A stretch of DNA of 64,000 nucleotides. It comes from Nemertoderma westbladi. Taxonomy: Eukaryota; Xenacoelomorpha; Nemertodermatida; Nemertodermatidae. Position numbers and translations under genes: made by a program. The stretch lies in contig JAUCBJ010000530.1 in NCBI GenBank assembly GCA_032718475.1, positions 35,991 to 99,990 on the forward strand, read 5' to 3'. Positions 1 through 12,600 of the stretch are shown in pieces. How positions within the stretch are numbered: the first letter of the stretch is position 1; each line of letters opens with the position of its first letter. The notes below the pieces were generated by a model, which worked only from the letters and a program-made list of their open reading frames with translations, ran no database searches and had not been told where the DNA came from.

Positions 1-218
1 ATTGGTTTATTGGTCGTTATTGGGTTTTATTAGAGCGAAATTCAAACTGAATTATTTTAATAATAGTACTAAGTACTGTATACACTTGTTTTTTTTTAGA
101 TTATCGTAGAATATATGTATCCTATTCGGTTAGTAATTGTACAAACAAGTTAATACACTAATAATTTAGAATTTATTATGGAAACTGAAGCAGAGTGGCT
201 GAACCTATTAAATAATTG

Positions 219-1130
219 GGTTTTCAGGTCGCTGATCACGATAAAACTTGTTAAAAATATTTTTTGGAAAGGCAACCATTATTTTTTGTGGTATTTGGGT
301 CCCCCAGTATGAAAAGTACAAGTAAAAAAATGTCAAAATAAAAAAAATTGTGTTTGGTTTGATAATTCTGAACGTACGTGTTTTCGAGGTCGCTGATAAC
401 GATGAAATTAGTTATAAATCTTTCTGGTAATGCAAACCCAATTTTGGTGCTATTCTAGTGCCCCCCAGAACGAAAATTACAAGTAGCACAAACTTATTAA
501 CTGTCAAATTATGCCTTTGGTTTGTTAATTCTGAAGCTATACTGGTTTTCAAGGTAGCTGATCACGATACAACACGTTACAAATCATTCGTGGTAAAGCA
601 ACTGTCAATTTTGGTGCTTGTCTGGTGGGACGAAAATTACAAGTAGCAAACATTTCAAATTGTAAAAAGCTAATTTGGTTGGATAATACGATATTTTTTA
701 GTGTCATATTCGTGATCAGTGTCCCAGAAAACCCATAATGTCTAAAATTCAGGTTGATTTGGTAATGATTTTTGGTTATCAAACTTTTGCTACTTGTATT
801 TTTCGTGCCGCACATTGACAATATCAAAAAATTGTTTTAATTCGTGATCAGCATTCCAAAAAAACCATATGTTCATAAAATCAATTTAATTTTGTGGTGA
901 TTTTTCATTATCATATTTGCACTAAGATTTTTTCGTGCCCCATATGGACCACATTAAAAATTACCAAAAATTTTCTAGAATGTTATATTCGAGTTCAATA
1001 TTTGTGATCATTGTCCAAAAAAACCGCTATATATAGCGCAAAAAATTAATTTTGGTGAATTATAAAAACATTTGAAAATCTTAGCACGAAAAATACCTAA
1101 GATGGATGCCAGAAATGGACCACATCAAAA
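219..1130. repeat. Degenerate ~160-bp repeat, three direct then three inverted copies
   Basis: Copies in forward orientation begin near 219, 379 and 541, each with gtcgctgatcacgat (or a close variant) and, about 80 bp later, a Cs-then-cgaaaattacaagta block. From about 705 the same sequence recurs as its complement (tcgtgatcagtgtcccagaaaacc; tacttgtatttttcgtgcc), near 705, 841 and 990. The arrangement is head-to-head, so the region could fold back. Copies are strongly diverged. Nothing coding is supported from 1 to 1371. Confidence 0.6.
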
Positions 1131-1139
1131 AATTAACAT

Positions 1140-1306
1140 TGGTGGCGAGAAAAGGGACCTGCGTTTTTTTATTTTTTGTTTAAACACTCATAACTTTTTA
1201 ACGAAAAACTAGTTCGATATTCGGAAAGCACACAAAATTCTGCATCTAATAGGCCTAAAAACGCAAATTCGACCATGTGGTCCTCAGGTCCCTTTTCTCG
1301 CAACCA
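1140..1306. mobile_element. Small TIR element (MITE-like), 167 bp
   Basis: The left arm 1140-1161 and right arm 1285-1306 are inverted repeats of 22 bp with one mismatch (core gagaaaagggacct). The interior is non-coding. No clear target duplication was found. It is most simply a miniature inverted-repeat element; superfamily unknown. Confidence 0.5.
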
Positions 1307-1371
1307 GCCACAAATGTGATTAGCTATTAACAAATTCTGTCTAGATATTTAGTTATATATGAATTTATTAC

Positions 1372-1972
1372 CTAAACATGTAGTGACACCATCTCCTGTA
1401 TATCCAGTTTTGCAACTACAACTAAATCCACCATCAGTATTGGAACAGTCAGCATTAATGTGGCAGTTGTCTGTGTTTAATGTACATTCATCATCATCTA
1501 TAAAATTATTTTAAATTTATTTTTTAAGTAAATATAATTATAATATAAAAATACAAAATGTTTTCAGCTATTAACAAATTATACCTATAATTGTATATGA
1601 AATTATTACCTGAACATGTAGTGACACCATCTCCTGTATATCCAGTTTTGCAACTACAACTAAATCCACCATCAGTATTGGAACAGTCAGCATTAATGTG
1701 GCAGTTGTCTGTGTTTAATGTACATTCATCATCATCTATAAAATTATTTTAAATTCATTTTTTAAGTAAATATAATTATAGTATAAAAAAATAAAATGTA
1801 TCCAGTTATTAACAAATTTGTCTCTAATTGTATATAAATTTATTACCTGCACATGTACTGACACCATCTCCTGTATATCCTGATTTGCAACTACAACTAA
1901 ATCCACCATCAGTATTGGAACAGTCAGCATTAATGTGGCAGTTGTCTGTGTTTAATGTACATTCATCATCAT
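1372..1972 (-). CDS. Last three EGF exons visible in the window
   Basis: Exons lie at 1847-1972, 1610-1735 and 1372-1497, separated by introns of 111 and 112 bp. The first has Ser in GVSTC. The array has not ended: the last exon has an intact donor at 1371 and the gene must continue to the left of the window. From 1371 to 1311 the sequence is class III intron, after which other repeats begin. Confidence 0.92.
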
Positions 1973-2012
1973 CTATAAAATTATATTAAATTAATTTTTT
2001 AAGTAAATACAA

Positions 2013-4376
2013 GATATATAATTTTAAGTGCAGACTTCCCGTGGTACCGATGAGTTTAAGGTTAGAATGCATGTCGTTGTCGTATGCTCCATTATGCTAA
2101 AACGAATTTTTATGATCAACTGTACAAGAAATGATAAATACATGTATTGAATTATAAATTTCTACAATATTAAATAAATCAATTTTAAACTAAATTAAAT
2201 TAAATGTTTTGTATTTATGTTGAATAATTATTAATTATTAATGTTCTTCAAGTATGTCGAAGAGGCCGCTTTTGTTAGTGGAGTCTACAGTTCCTAGGAT
2301 CGAGGCCGAGTTGCCGATTAGGATGGCTATCAGGAGTCTTTGCAGCAGAAATCGATGAGACCGGGGTTCCTGTGTTGCTTGTCGAATCTTCCTGCCGACC
2401 TCTTTCAGGAATGAGGTTGTTGCTGGTCCTGGCCGGCCAAGGGTTTCGAAGGCTACTGGTGCGAAGAGGTATCCTCGGTCTACTAGTTCTTCGTACTTTC
2501 TGGATTTGGTCTCTTCTTGCTCCTTGGCAACACGACCTCCTGCGGATAGACTGGTAGCGAGATGGCTGGGCGCTAGAGGGTCTATGACCGTCGCGTCCCA
2601 CATCAGGGACTTACCGCGCGACCAAGGGATGAGGGTCATGCCGTCTGGGCGTTTACCGTCCGTTCGACAGAGGCCTGGCGGCTCCAGGATGGACGGAACA
2701 CCACAGCTGGAGAGTGCGCGCTTTATGATGTCATTTAGCGCCGTGTGGCGCGGAATCCGCCCCAAGCTCCTCTGGCAGGACAGGCCATGTAGGCCTTCGG
2801 TATCGACTTCCTTACCGCATCTGGCGCATGTGTGTTGTTCTGTGACTCGACAGCCTAGTCGAGTAGCGATTGAGATATGGAGCTGACTGTCAGTTAGCTT
2901 TAAACCTAGCGACGACGATGGTAGCGCGTCTATCCAGCAACCGGAGACAGGGTCATCTAAAGAGTTTAGTCGAGCGATATTCTTTGGAGAAGCGGTGCGG
3001 CGAAGTGACGCGAGGTTCTCTTCGTGGATCGGGTTTGTCCAAGTCTTCTGCATGTTTACAGAGGACGCTGAAGGTTGCTCGCAATCGGTGGTCACTGATC
3101 TCTTCCAGAGCTCATAGGCGTGATCAGTTAAGGTGTTTCGAGATGGAGTAGGCGCAGTGGTGGTGAAAAGACAGCCAGTAAGTTCAGCACATGCAGCCGC
3201 AGAAGCCAGATAGGCAGAAGGGGCGAGCTGTATGGCTGAGCTTAGGCCCAACCCGCCTGAACGAGCTGGTACACAGGCCTGTATCCACGAACTGTCATTG
3301 ATTCCGACGTTTGCTACTTTCACCAACGCAGACCGCAGTGTATCGTCATATCTTTCCAGAAGCTGGGGAAACGAAAAACATGGAGCAGAGCGGAGGTAAT
3401 ATAGCAGGCGAGGGATTGCGAAAGAGTTCCTAAGCAAGAAGAATCCATGGTGGCTGTCGAGGAGATGAAGCCGGTCGCTAATCAAGGCCAAGTCGTTTAT
3501 CTCGTCAGTCAGACAGGACTCTATAGCCTCAGATCCGATTGGGGCCCCTAGCATAATCAGTTGGTCAGTTAAAGGTAACTGGATCTTTCCGCCACAAACT
3601 CTATTGAAATCTTCCTGAATCCGGGCTCGATCATCATCAGACACTGGACCCAGAAAAAATAGCTCGCACTTTGAGGGGTTTAGGGTGAGGCCAAGTTTCT
3701 TCCCTTCCACAATTATCGTTCTCAGATCATCTAGAACAACGGTATACAATCCTGCCATGTTACCATCGTCAAGATACCATACGTTAAAATCGGATTTCAA
3801 TGAGTGGATGGTGTCGTTGATTGTGTCTCCGAAGAGAGGGGGTCCCTCGGGGTCACCCTGTTGGGCTCCATCATCAGAGACTAAGATTTCATCACCGTGA
3901 ACTAGAAAGCTTGAGTTACCATAGGCAGCCAACGTATAGTTATATATGCTGGGATACTTCCTCGCCACAGTCTCGAGAATGGCATCACGTCGAAGTGAAT
4001 TGAAGGCATTGTTGAAATCTACCTTCAGCAACACCGTGTTGGGAGCGTTCGTTGAAGATATCAAGGACCGGGACGTGGGCTGCAGCCTCTGTCCCATTCT
4101 TTGTTCCTATTCCTAACTGGATGTGGCCGTAAGATTCGATGCTCTGGTCTTTGACTGTGTGGCTGGCGTATTTGGCACTTAGTCTACGCCAGGTATTGCC
4201 TACGGCAATTGGCCGGATGCCACCGAAAATCTTCGTAAATGCTAGCAGATTGGCTCCGAAGTAAGTTGGTCCAATTTTATCTGGAACTTTCCCGGCGTGT
4301 GTTATGCCAATGAATTTCGCGACGGCACCCAGAAGACGATTTCCAGACACCCCAGAGGTAAATACAATTTATTGGG
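2013..4376 (-). mobile_element. 5'-truncated RLE-type non-LTR retrotransposon in an EGF intron
   Basis: The insert is flanked by the 11-bp direct repeat agtaaatacaa (2002-2012 and 4377-4387). Removing the insert and one repeat leaves an EGF intron of 40 plus 71 = 111 bp, exactly the class I length, so both ends are defined to the base. The 3' end has no poly-A but an AT-rich terminus. The 5' end is cut within the reverse transcriptase. The target duplication differs in sequence and intron position from that of the Ulp1/RLE elements. Confidence 0.85.
2238..4350 (-). pseudogene. Reverse transcriptase plus restriction-like endonuclease ORF (frameshifted)
   Basis: A 121-codon frame (4350-3985) carries RT motif GGIRPIAVGNTWRRLSAK and GTKNGTEAAAH. 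The reading continues in another frame (4097-2238, 619 codons) with motif A LLKVDFNNAFNSLRRD, motif B QQGDPEGPP, catalytic YLDD near residue 106, a CX2C...HX3C zinc motif near residue 420 (CARCGKEV..GLHGLSC) and a PD-(D/E)xK-like endonuclease with RPDG near 479 and WDAT near 497. One frame change lies between about 4040 and 4090. Upstream RT fingers and the N-terminus are missing. The order RT, zinc knuckle, endonuclease is that of R2/R4/NeSL-type LINEs; the exact clade is not resolved. It is inactive as it stands. Confidence 0.85.
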
Positions 4377-4458
4377 AGTAAATACAATTATAGTATAAAA
4401 ACATAAAATGTATCCAGTTATTAAAAAATTTGTCTCTAATTGTATATAAATTTATAAC

Positions 4459-4828
4459 CTGCACATGTAATGACACCATCTCCTGTATATCCAGTTTTGC
4501 AACTACAACTAAATCCACCAGCAGTATTGGAACAGTCAGCATTAATGTGGCAGTTGTCTGTGTTTAATGTACATTCATCATCATCTATAAAATTATATTA
4601 AATTCATTTTGTAGGTAAATATAATTTTAGTATAAAAACAGAGAATGTGTTTAGCTATTAACAAATTCTGTCTAGATAGTTAGTTATATATGAATTTATT
4701 ACCTAAACATGTAGTGACACCATCTCCTGTATATCCAGTTTTGCAACTACAACTAAATCCACCATCAGTATTGGAACAGTCAGCATCAATGTGGCAGTTG
4801 TCTGTGTTTAATGTACATTCATCATCAT
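4459..4828 (-). CDS. Two EGF exons between retrotransposon insertions
   Basis: Exons lie at 4703-4828 (ending CLG) and 4459-4584 (Ala variant in NTAGG). They sit between the Ulp1/RLE LINE on the 5' side and the RLE LINE fragment on the 3' side. The donor of the second exon reads GTTATAA instead of GTAATAA, still a GT donor. The intron between them is 118 bp (class III). Both modules keep six cysteines. Confidence 0.92.
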
Positions 4829-4923
4829 CTATAAAATTATTTTAAATTTATTTTTTTAAGTAAATATAATTATAGTATAAAAATATAAAATGTTTTTAGC
4901 TATTAACAAATTATATCTATAAT

Positions 4924-7900
4924 CAATGGATAACAAATTCTAGAATTTATTCTTAATATTTAAGTGACGCATATTATTTTATCATACATAAACAAATGAG
5001 TATTCTTTAATACTTAATAGAGAATATTGATATTAATCAAAATTAACACAACCAAATTAAATATATATATAAAGAGTTGATCGATAGAGTATTTCAGTAT
5101 TATATGTTATACATTTGTTTATGTGGATCTCAACAGCTCGGCCGTGGGCTAGTATTGTGTCGTTATGTCTCGTCCACGAAGACCGGCCCCATCGCCAAAC
5201 CCAAGTCCACGCCAAGATCTGCGACCACCACGGAGGCAAAGAGAACTCGATCTCAGCAGTGCAAATTGCAATCTTCGTCGAACGCCTCCCAACACGCTGG
5301 CGAGACCGCGCTCACGCATTGGTTGGTGCTTCCCCACCAGGACTTCTGCAATGTGATTGATCAGTATCCTGGTTTCTGGACACCACACACCGTCTGTGGT
5401 ACCCATGAGTGGAGTGAACGACATCCGTCGGTCTTCACAGACAGTGCGGTAGTGGCGCCTCTTATAGATGCAGCGTTCTTCGAGGAGAGACTCGGTGGAT
5501 CGATTGGCCTGGGCGTACGAGGTGGCGTCAGCGTTTATAATCACAACATCTAACGACGCCACCCGTTGGTTCGCCCAGAGCCCTCGCGCTACTAAATCGG
5601 CTCGTACACCCCCGACCGTTGTCCCAGTGTTGTCTAGCTGTCCCTGGGACAGGGTTACCTCGCGCTCGACGCTTGTGGCCCCAACCACAGAAGCAAGCAG
5701 GTCGCCAAACACCTTGCGGACCTCGTCGTGGCACTTCACTATCAAACCCCCCAGCTTGCAGCTCAGGGCATGGGAGGTAGAGAACTCGCCTCCACAACAC
5801 TCGCACTTCACTGGCAGGCCGGGAGGGACTAAGCCATACCGGAGGGCCAGGTTATCGCGGAACTCCTCCGCACTTAGGTCCGTGTGATGTAATACCGAGG
5901 GCTGTGCATTCAGCCAGCCTCTGCTCCGATGGTTTACCGCACGTTCGACCGTTCTCCGCTGGGCTGCAGGGATGGCTTCCAGTACAGAATCCCGTTTCTC
6001 TATAAAGGTTACTTCCAGTTCTTCCCTGGATTTCTTGAGTTCCTGTTTTAGTTGCAAGACGTGATCGGCAACTTGTAGCGTTGTGCCGTTTCAAATCGCC
6101 TCCGAAACTAAGACAGTGCCTTTGGTGGATGCTTGATGCGCCGACAACCTTCTGATCAACGGATCCCGAATTCCAATTCCTCCGTGTCGTGTTGGTAGTA
6201 AAAGCAACTCCTCATCCGTATCCCCAAGAACTGGAAACCCAAAAATGGCAGGTATGAAGTCGAGGAGGAGAGCCGTCCGGATTGGGGCGATTTGGTCTAA
6301 GGTTGTAGGGATCACTCTCAGCAGGTAGTCCCATTCTGCTTGGACGCAGAGTGAGACCGCGGTATGCGCTGATTGGGGGTATTCCTTCGCTACTGCTGAA
6401 AGTTTACGGACACTGTCCTTCCAACCCGCCACCTTCTCGCTAATGTAGACGTTCCTTCCCGACGCAGCCCCGATGAAACCGCCCAAGTAACGATGTCCGG
6501 ATACGATCTGTACCCCTGTCTGGGTAAATAATTCCTGGGCCTCAACTTCACAGCCAGGCTTAACAATCAGGAATGTTTCCGAGGGCTCGGGAAAGTATCC
6601 AATCATTGGACCGATCTCCATAAGTACGTCCCACCACTCACGAATACTGGCGAGTTTACCAGCTGATGAGGAGTCGTCGGCATACCAACATTGAGTCTGA
6701 TCCCTGCGGTTCAGGTCCGGTTGTGGAGAAATAACTGGAGCCGATGGCTCCTCGCGATGGTTGGGCGGTGTCGATTGTGGAGTCGATGGGATGAAGTCTG
6801 TGGAAGATGGTGACTGAGATCTAACCTCACGCAGCTTCCTAACCAATGGTAGGGTTGCGCAGGCGTAGCCAAACATGGCGGCTGGGTCCCCTTGCGTCCA
6901 GCCCTCACTGCTCCACAGTGGATTGTTGCTGCCGTGTAGGTAGAGTGCTGCGTGTCCATTATACGAGTTATATAAAAACCGAGAAGCGCGGTGCCACAGG
7001 ACTCTGCAGTTCCAAAGAGAAACTGGCCGACTCACTTGAGTTGAATGCATTTTTCGCGTCAACGAGAAGCATTGCTTGAGTTTCATCATCCTCGAATACA
7101 GCTGTCATTGCGTGGACTGCCGCTTCGATGCCGGCCTTTATTCCCGCACACAACTGGTCGGCGCCGCACTGCTGAATGAGATCGGCCTTGGTTTCATCCA
7201 TTAGGCAGTTCGCTATGAGGCGGTACAGCACTTCAGGGATTCCGATGGGCCGAACTCCTGGTAGTTTGTCGAGTGCCACTAAACGGCAGGCCCGCAATGC
7301 CCGAATCTCTCCCCATGGTACAACCGTATTGGCCAGACAACGAGTCAAACCCGCTACAGCTTCCCGGAGCCTGGAGCTGTGACCTTCATACCTCGTTAGG
7401 AGTGCGCACCAAAACTCACCGTCACCTCCAACCGGTCCTGCGCTACCACGCAACGCTCTCGCATTCTTCGAAACACACTGCCCAGTAATATCGATCCCTT
7501 CGAACTGCGGCAGGTCGTGACAGGGGTCGAGTGATTCCACCGGAACTTCCATCTGAGGTAGGTGTTTCTCCACCAGGATGTCTCTAACCGTGACACCAAG
7601 GGGTTTACCCCCTGCATGCGCATTCGGGTCCAACATTCCGCCAGAATCCCGATCGGTCACTAACCTCACTGCGGCCCGGTCCATCCCCGCGAGAATCTTT
7701 CGGTTGAATAACCGCGCTGAATTATCAGCTGTGGAAATGCCTCTACTCGAAGGGAACTTCGCGTTACAGCGCTCCGACTCAGTGAGGAGGGGGTCGAACT
7801 CGCCACGCTCCCACATCTCAACACGCCTCAGTATCGTTCTCCTGATATCAGGACTCTTTACTACATCCGGGTCCCTCTGAAACATTAAGGCGATGAAGCA

Positions 7901-9662
7901 CAGAGGGCGTTCTGAAGGGTGCTGACCCTGAGTAAGGCCCTCAATCTCCTGGGTGAGAACATCTACGAGCTTACGCCCAGCATTGCCACCTGGAACCACA
8001 TACCTCCTACTGGGTAACTGAGCCAGACGAGCATGTCTAGCTTCCCAAACGGGATCCATTGAGCTTCCAGGACCGTTAATCCACACGCCACCGAAGGCGG
8101 ATTCGAGGACCTTGGAAGTTGAGAGAGGCGTTGAAGGTGACGACTCAGGAGAACCTGCTACCGGAGAAGGGCCCGAGCTAGTGGGAGAAAGTTGGCCTGC
8201 GTTGTTTCCAGTTGCCAAGCTTGCGTTGCTGTTTAGAGCGGCTGTTTGTGGGTTTAAACAGCTTCCTGACGACGACGGCGTGCAATTCGCACAAGGGCGT
8301 TGGGCCCTGACACATCCACATCGACTGGTGGGGCTACATCCACTAATCGTGCAGCCACAGCAGCGCTGTGAACTGAGCGACATTGGATCCTTGGTGGTAA
8401 TAGGATCTTCTGCTATTGATATAGTATCCCCCACTCTAGATGTAATTACTGGATTTTGAGGTTTAGATATGCAAGGAGTTAAATGGGAAATTATAAAACC
8501 AGATCCTATACAGGATGTACCCTTCACATTCTTATGCTTCCGCAACTTACCACTTTGATTGGCTGCAATCATTTTTTGGCAGGAAGGGCATAGATTTTTG
8601 CCAGTTTGTGCAATAGGAGGCTGGTTAAGAGAACCTTGCTGAGTTGGGGAGGGTTGATGGGTTGGAGGAGAAACTGATTGGGTGGTAGGTAACTGGGTGT
8701 TAGTGGGTTGTGAGGGGACTGAGTCTGCAGCTTTCACTAGAACTGATTTTAATGACACCAAGGAATGAAGATATACACGAAAGGACTGCATAGAGGTATC
8801 GTTAACTGTTTCAATCGACTCCTTATTTAGGATGAGTTGTGCAAACTTACAGACGTAGATACCACATTGATAACCATTGTACTGGAGCTTAGGGAGTGGA
8901 GGAGAAATATGAAAATCACATAGAGGGATTCTGAAACGATTAGCCTCATTAGATAGCCATAATTTGAATTCATCTATGAGTTTTAAGTCCAATCCACCAA
9001 GTGAGTTGAAATAGCAAATCTCCCATGTAGCGGGTGAAAAGGTAAGCAGTGTCCAATGGTTGTTACAATGGATGGGAAAGAATAAATAATCTAATGAAAA
9101 GTCACTTAATCTGGTCCAACTTTTTAATGATTCATAACCTCCTTTGCTCCTTAGTATATAAAGAAAGCGAGTGCTGAAAACTCGTACTTTCTGTGCATTC
9201 GCAATGCACATTACACCAATGACACTTTCTATAATGTTATCTGTTACCCAATTTTGGCCGTCCAAGCTTCCAATATCCCTTTCTGAGAGTGTAAAACCTT
9301 CATAATTGTATGTGTTTACATAATTGGGGGGGGACGTCATTCGAGAGTAGCGATTCGGTAAGGTCGATGCAGCTTGAATTCATTTTACAGGTAGTAGTAG
9401 ATCAGCTAGTTGTTGGGCGAAAGTCCAATAAAACATGTAATATACATTTGGTGGGCAATATAACATAAATTAACATCATTATACTAGGCCTATATCATAT
9501 TAAGGTTCCTATTTTTATAAATCTTATTTTTGTAGTAACAATTACGTAATAGCTAGTATATAATAAAAATTCACTCTGAGAATTAACTCTGAAAATTTAT
9601 TCACCCTCTCTTACTCAAAAATTCTAGAAACCCCATCTAAATAAAATATAATATATAAATCC
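4924..9662 (-). mobile_element. Ulp1-protease/RLE non-LTR retrotransposon, copy 1, in an EGF intron
   Basis: The insert is bounded by the 15-bp repeat aattatatctataat (4909-4923 and 9663-9677). Deleting it rebuilds a 113-bp class II intron. Sequence shared with copy 2 starts at about 5017; the 93 bp from 4924 to 5016 are not in copy 2 and may be extra 3' sequence or a later addition. The 5' leader (9341-9662) is AT-rich and non-coding. The body is about 50% GC or more, in sharp contrast to the host introns. Confidence 0.85.
5149..9340 (-). pseudogene. Ulp1 (C48) protease - zinc fingers - RT - RLE polyprotein, copy 1
   Basis: From the start at 9340: a Ulp1/C48-like cysteine protease with His95-Trp, Asn112 where Asp is usual (YFNSLGG), Gln153 and Cys159 (NGYQCGIYVC); a CPSC...H...C zinc finger; a cysteine cluster resembling CXC (tesmin) motifs; RT with LVALDKLPGVRPIGIPE, motif A LLVDAKNAFN, motif B EGWTQGDPAAM and catalytic YADD (about 6679-6690); then a CX2CX7HX3C knuckle and an RLE-like core (GGVRADL, SLDVVIINAD). 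It is broken by indels at about 7030-7045, just after motif A, and by one in-frame TGA near 6091 where copy 2 has CGA. NeSL and Utopia clades are known to combine Ulp1 protease with RLE; assignment near them is an inference. It ends at 5149. Confidence 0.85.
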
Positions 9663-9695
9663 AATTATATCTATAATTGGATTTAAATTTATTAC

Positions 9696-12600
9696 CTGCA
9701 CATGTAGTGACACCATCTCCTGTATATCCAGTTTTGCAACTACAACTAAATCCACCATCAGTATTGGAACAGTCAGCATTAATGTGGCAGTTGTCTGTGT
9801 TTAATGTACATTCATCATCATCTATAAAATTATTTTAAATTCATTTTTTAAGTAAATACAATTATAGTATAAAAACATAAAATGTATCCAGTTATTAACA
9901 AATTTGTCTCTAATTGTATATAAATTTATTACCTGCACATGTAATGACACCATCTCCTGTATATCCTGATTTGCAACTACAACTAAATCCACCATCAGTA
10001 TTGGAACAGTCAGCATTAATGTGGCAGTTGTCTGTGTTTAATGTACATTCATCATCATCTATAAAATTATTTTAAATTCATTTTTTAAGTAAAATACAAT
10101 TATAGTATAAAAACATAAAATGTATCCAGTTATTAACAAATTTGTCTCTAATTGTATATAAATTTATTACCTGCACATGTAATGACACCATCTCCTGTAT
10201 ATCCTGATTTGCAACTACAACTAAATCCACCATCAGTATTGGAACAGTCAGCATTAATGTGGCAGTTGTCTGTGTATAATGTACATTCATCATCATCTAT
10301 AAAATTATTTTAAATTTTTTTTTTAAGTAAATATAATTATAGTATAAAAATATAAAATGTTTTTAGCTATTAACAAATTATATCTATAATTGTATATAAA
10401 TTTATTACCTGCACATGTAGTGACACCATCTCCTGTATATCCTGATTTGCAACTACAACTAAATCCACCATCAGTATTGGAACAGTCAGCATTAATGTGG
10501 CAGTTGTCTGTGTTTAATGTACATTCATCATCATCTATAAAATTATTTTAAATTTATTTTTTAAGTAAATATAATTATAGTATAAAAATATAAAATGTTT
10601 TTAGCTATTAACAAATTATATCTATAATTGGATTTAAATTTATTACCTGCACATGTAGTGACACCATCTCCTGTATATCCTGATTTGCAACTACAACTAA
10701 ATCCACCATCAGTATTGGAACAGTCAGCATTAATGTGGCAGTTGTCTGTGTTTAATGTACATTCATCATCATCTATAAAATTATTTTAAATTCATTTTTT
10801 AAGTAAATACAATTATAGTATAAAAACATAAAATGTATCCAGTTATTAACAAATTTGTCTCTAATTGTATATAAATTTATTACCTGCACATGTAATGACA
10901 CCATCTCCTGTATATCCTGATTTGCAACTACAACTAAATCCACCATCAGTATTGGAACAGTCAGCATTAATGTGGCAGTTGTCTGTGTTTAATGTACATT
11001 CATCATCATCTATAAAATTATATTAAATTCATTTTTTAAGTAAATACAATTATAGTATAAAAACATAAAATGTATCCAGTTATTAACAAATTTGTCTCTA
11101 ATTGTATATAAATTTATTACCTGCACATGTAATGACACCATCTCCTGTATATCCAGTTTTGCAACTACAACTAAATCCACCAGCAGTATTGGAACAGTCA
11201 GCATTAATGTGGCAGTTGTGTGTGTTTAATGTACATTCATCATCATCTATAAAATTATATTAAATTCATTTTTTAAGTAAATACAATTATAGTATAAAAA
11301 CATAAAATGTATCCAGTTATTAACAAATTTGTCTCTAATTGTATATAAATTTATTACCTGCACATGTAGTGACACCATCTCCTGTATATCCTGATTTGCA
11401 ACTACAACTAAATCCACCATCAGTATTGGAACAGTCAGCATTAATGTGGCAGTTGTCTGTGTTTAATGTACATTCATCATCATCTATAAAATTATATTAA
11501 ATTCATTTTTTAAGTAAATACAATTATAGTATAAAAACATAAAATGTATCCAGTTATTAACAAATTTGTCTCTAATTGTATATAAATTTATTACCTGCAC
11601 ATGTAACGACACCATCTCCTGTATATCCAGTTTTGCAACTACAACTAAATCCACCAGCAGTATTGGAACAGTCAGCATTAATGTGGCAGTTGTCTGTGTT
11701 TAATGTACATTCATCATCATCTATAAAATTATATTAAATTCATTTTTTAAGTAAATACAATTATAGTATAAAAACATAAAATGTATCCAGTTATTAACAA
11801 ATTTGTCTCTAATTGTATATAAATTTATTACCTGCACATGTAATGACACCATCTCCTGTATATCCAGTTTTGCAACTACAACTAAATCCACCAGCAGTAT
11901 TGGAACAGTCAGCATTAATGTGGCAGTTGTCTGTGTTTAATGTACATTCATCATCATCTATAAAATTATATTAAATTCATTTTTTAAGTAAATACAATTA
12001 TAGTATAAAAACATAAAATGTATCCAGTTATTAACAAATTTGTCTCTAATTGTATATAAATGTATTACCTGCACATGTAGTGACACCATCTCCTGTATAT
12101 CCAGATTTGCAACTACAACTAAATCCACCATCAGTATTGGAACAGTCAGCATTAATGTGGCAGTTGTCTGTGTTTAATGTACATTCATCATCATCTATAA
12201 AATTATATTAAATTCATTTTTTAAGTAAATACAATTATAGTATAAAAACATAAAATGTATCCAGTTATTAACAAATTTGTCTCTAATTGTATATAAATTT
12301 ATTACCTGCACATGTAGTGACACCATCTCCTGTATATCCAGTTTTGCAACTACAACTAAATCCACCATCAGTATTGGAACAGTCAGCATTAATGTGGCAG
12401 TTGTCTGTGTTTAATGTACATTCATCATCATCTATAAAATTATTTTAAATTCATTTTTTAAGTAAATACAATTATAGTATAAAAACATAAAATGTATCCA
12501 GTTATTAACAAATTTGTCTCTAATTGTATATAAATTTATTACCTGCACATGTAATGACACCATCTCCTGTATATCCAGTTTTGCAACTACAACTAAATCC

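Noticed and set aside
2238-9340. GC-rich LINE ORFs as bacterial contamination
   Set aside because: They are non-LTR retrotransposon proteins with target duplications inside the host introns.
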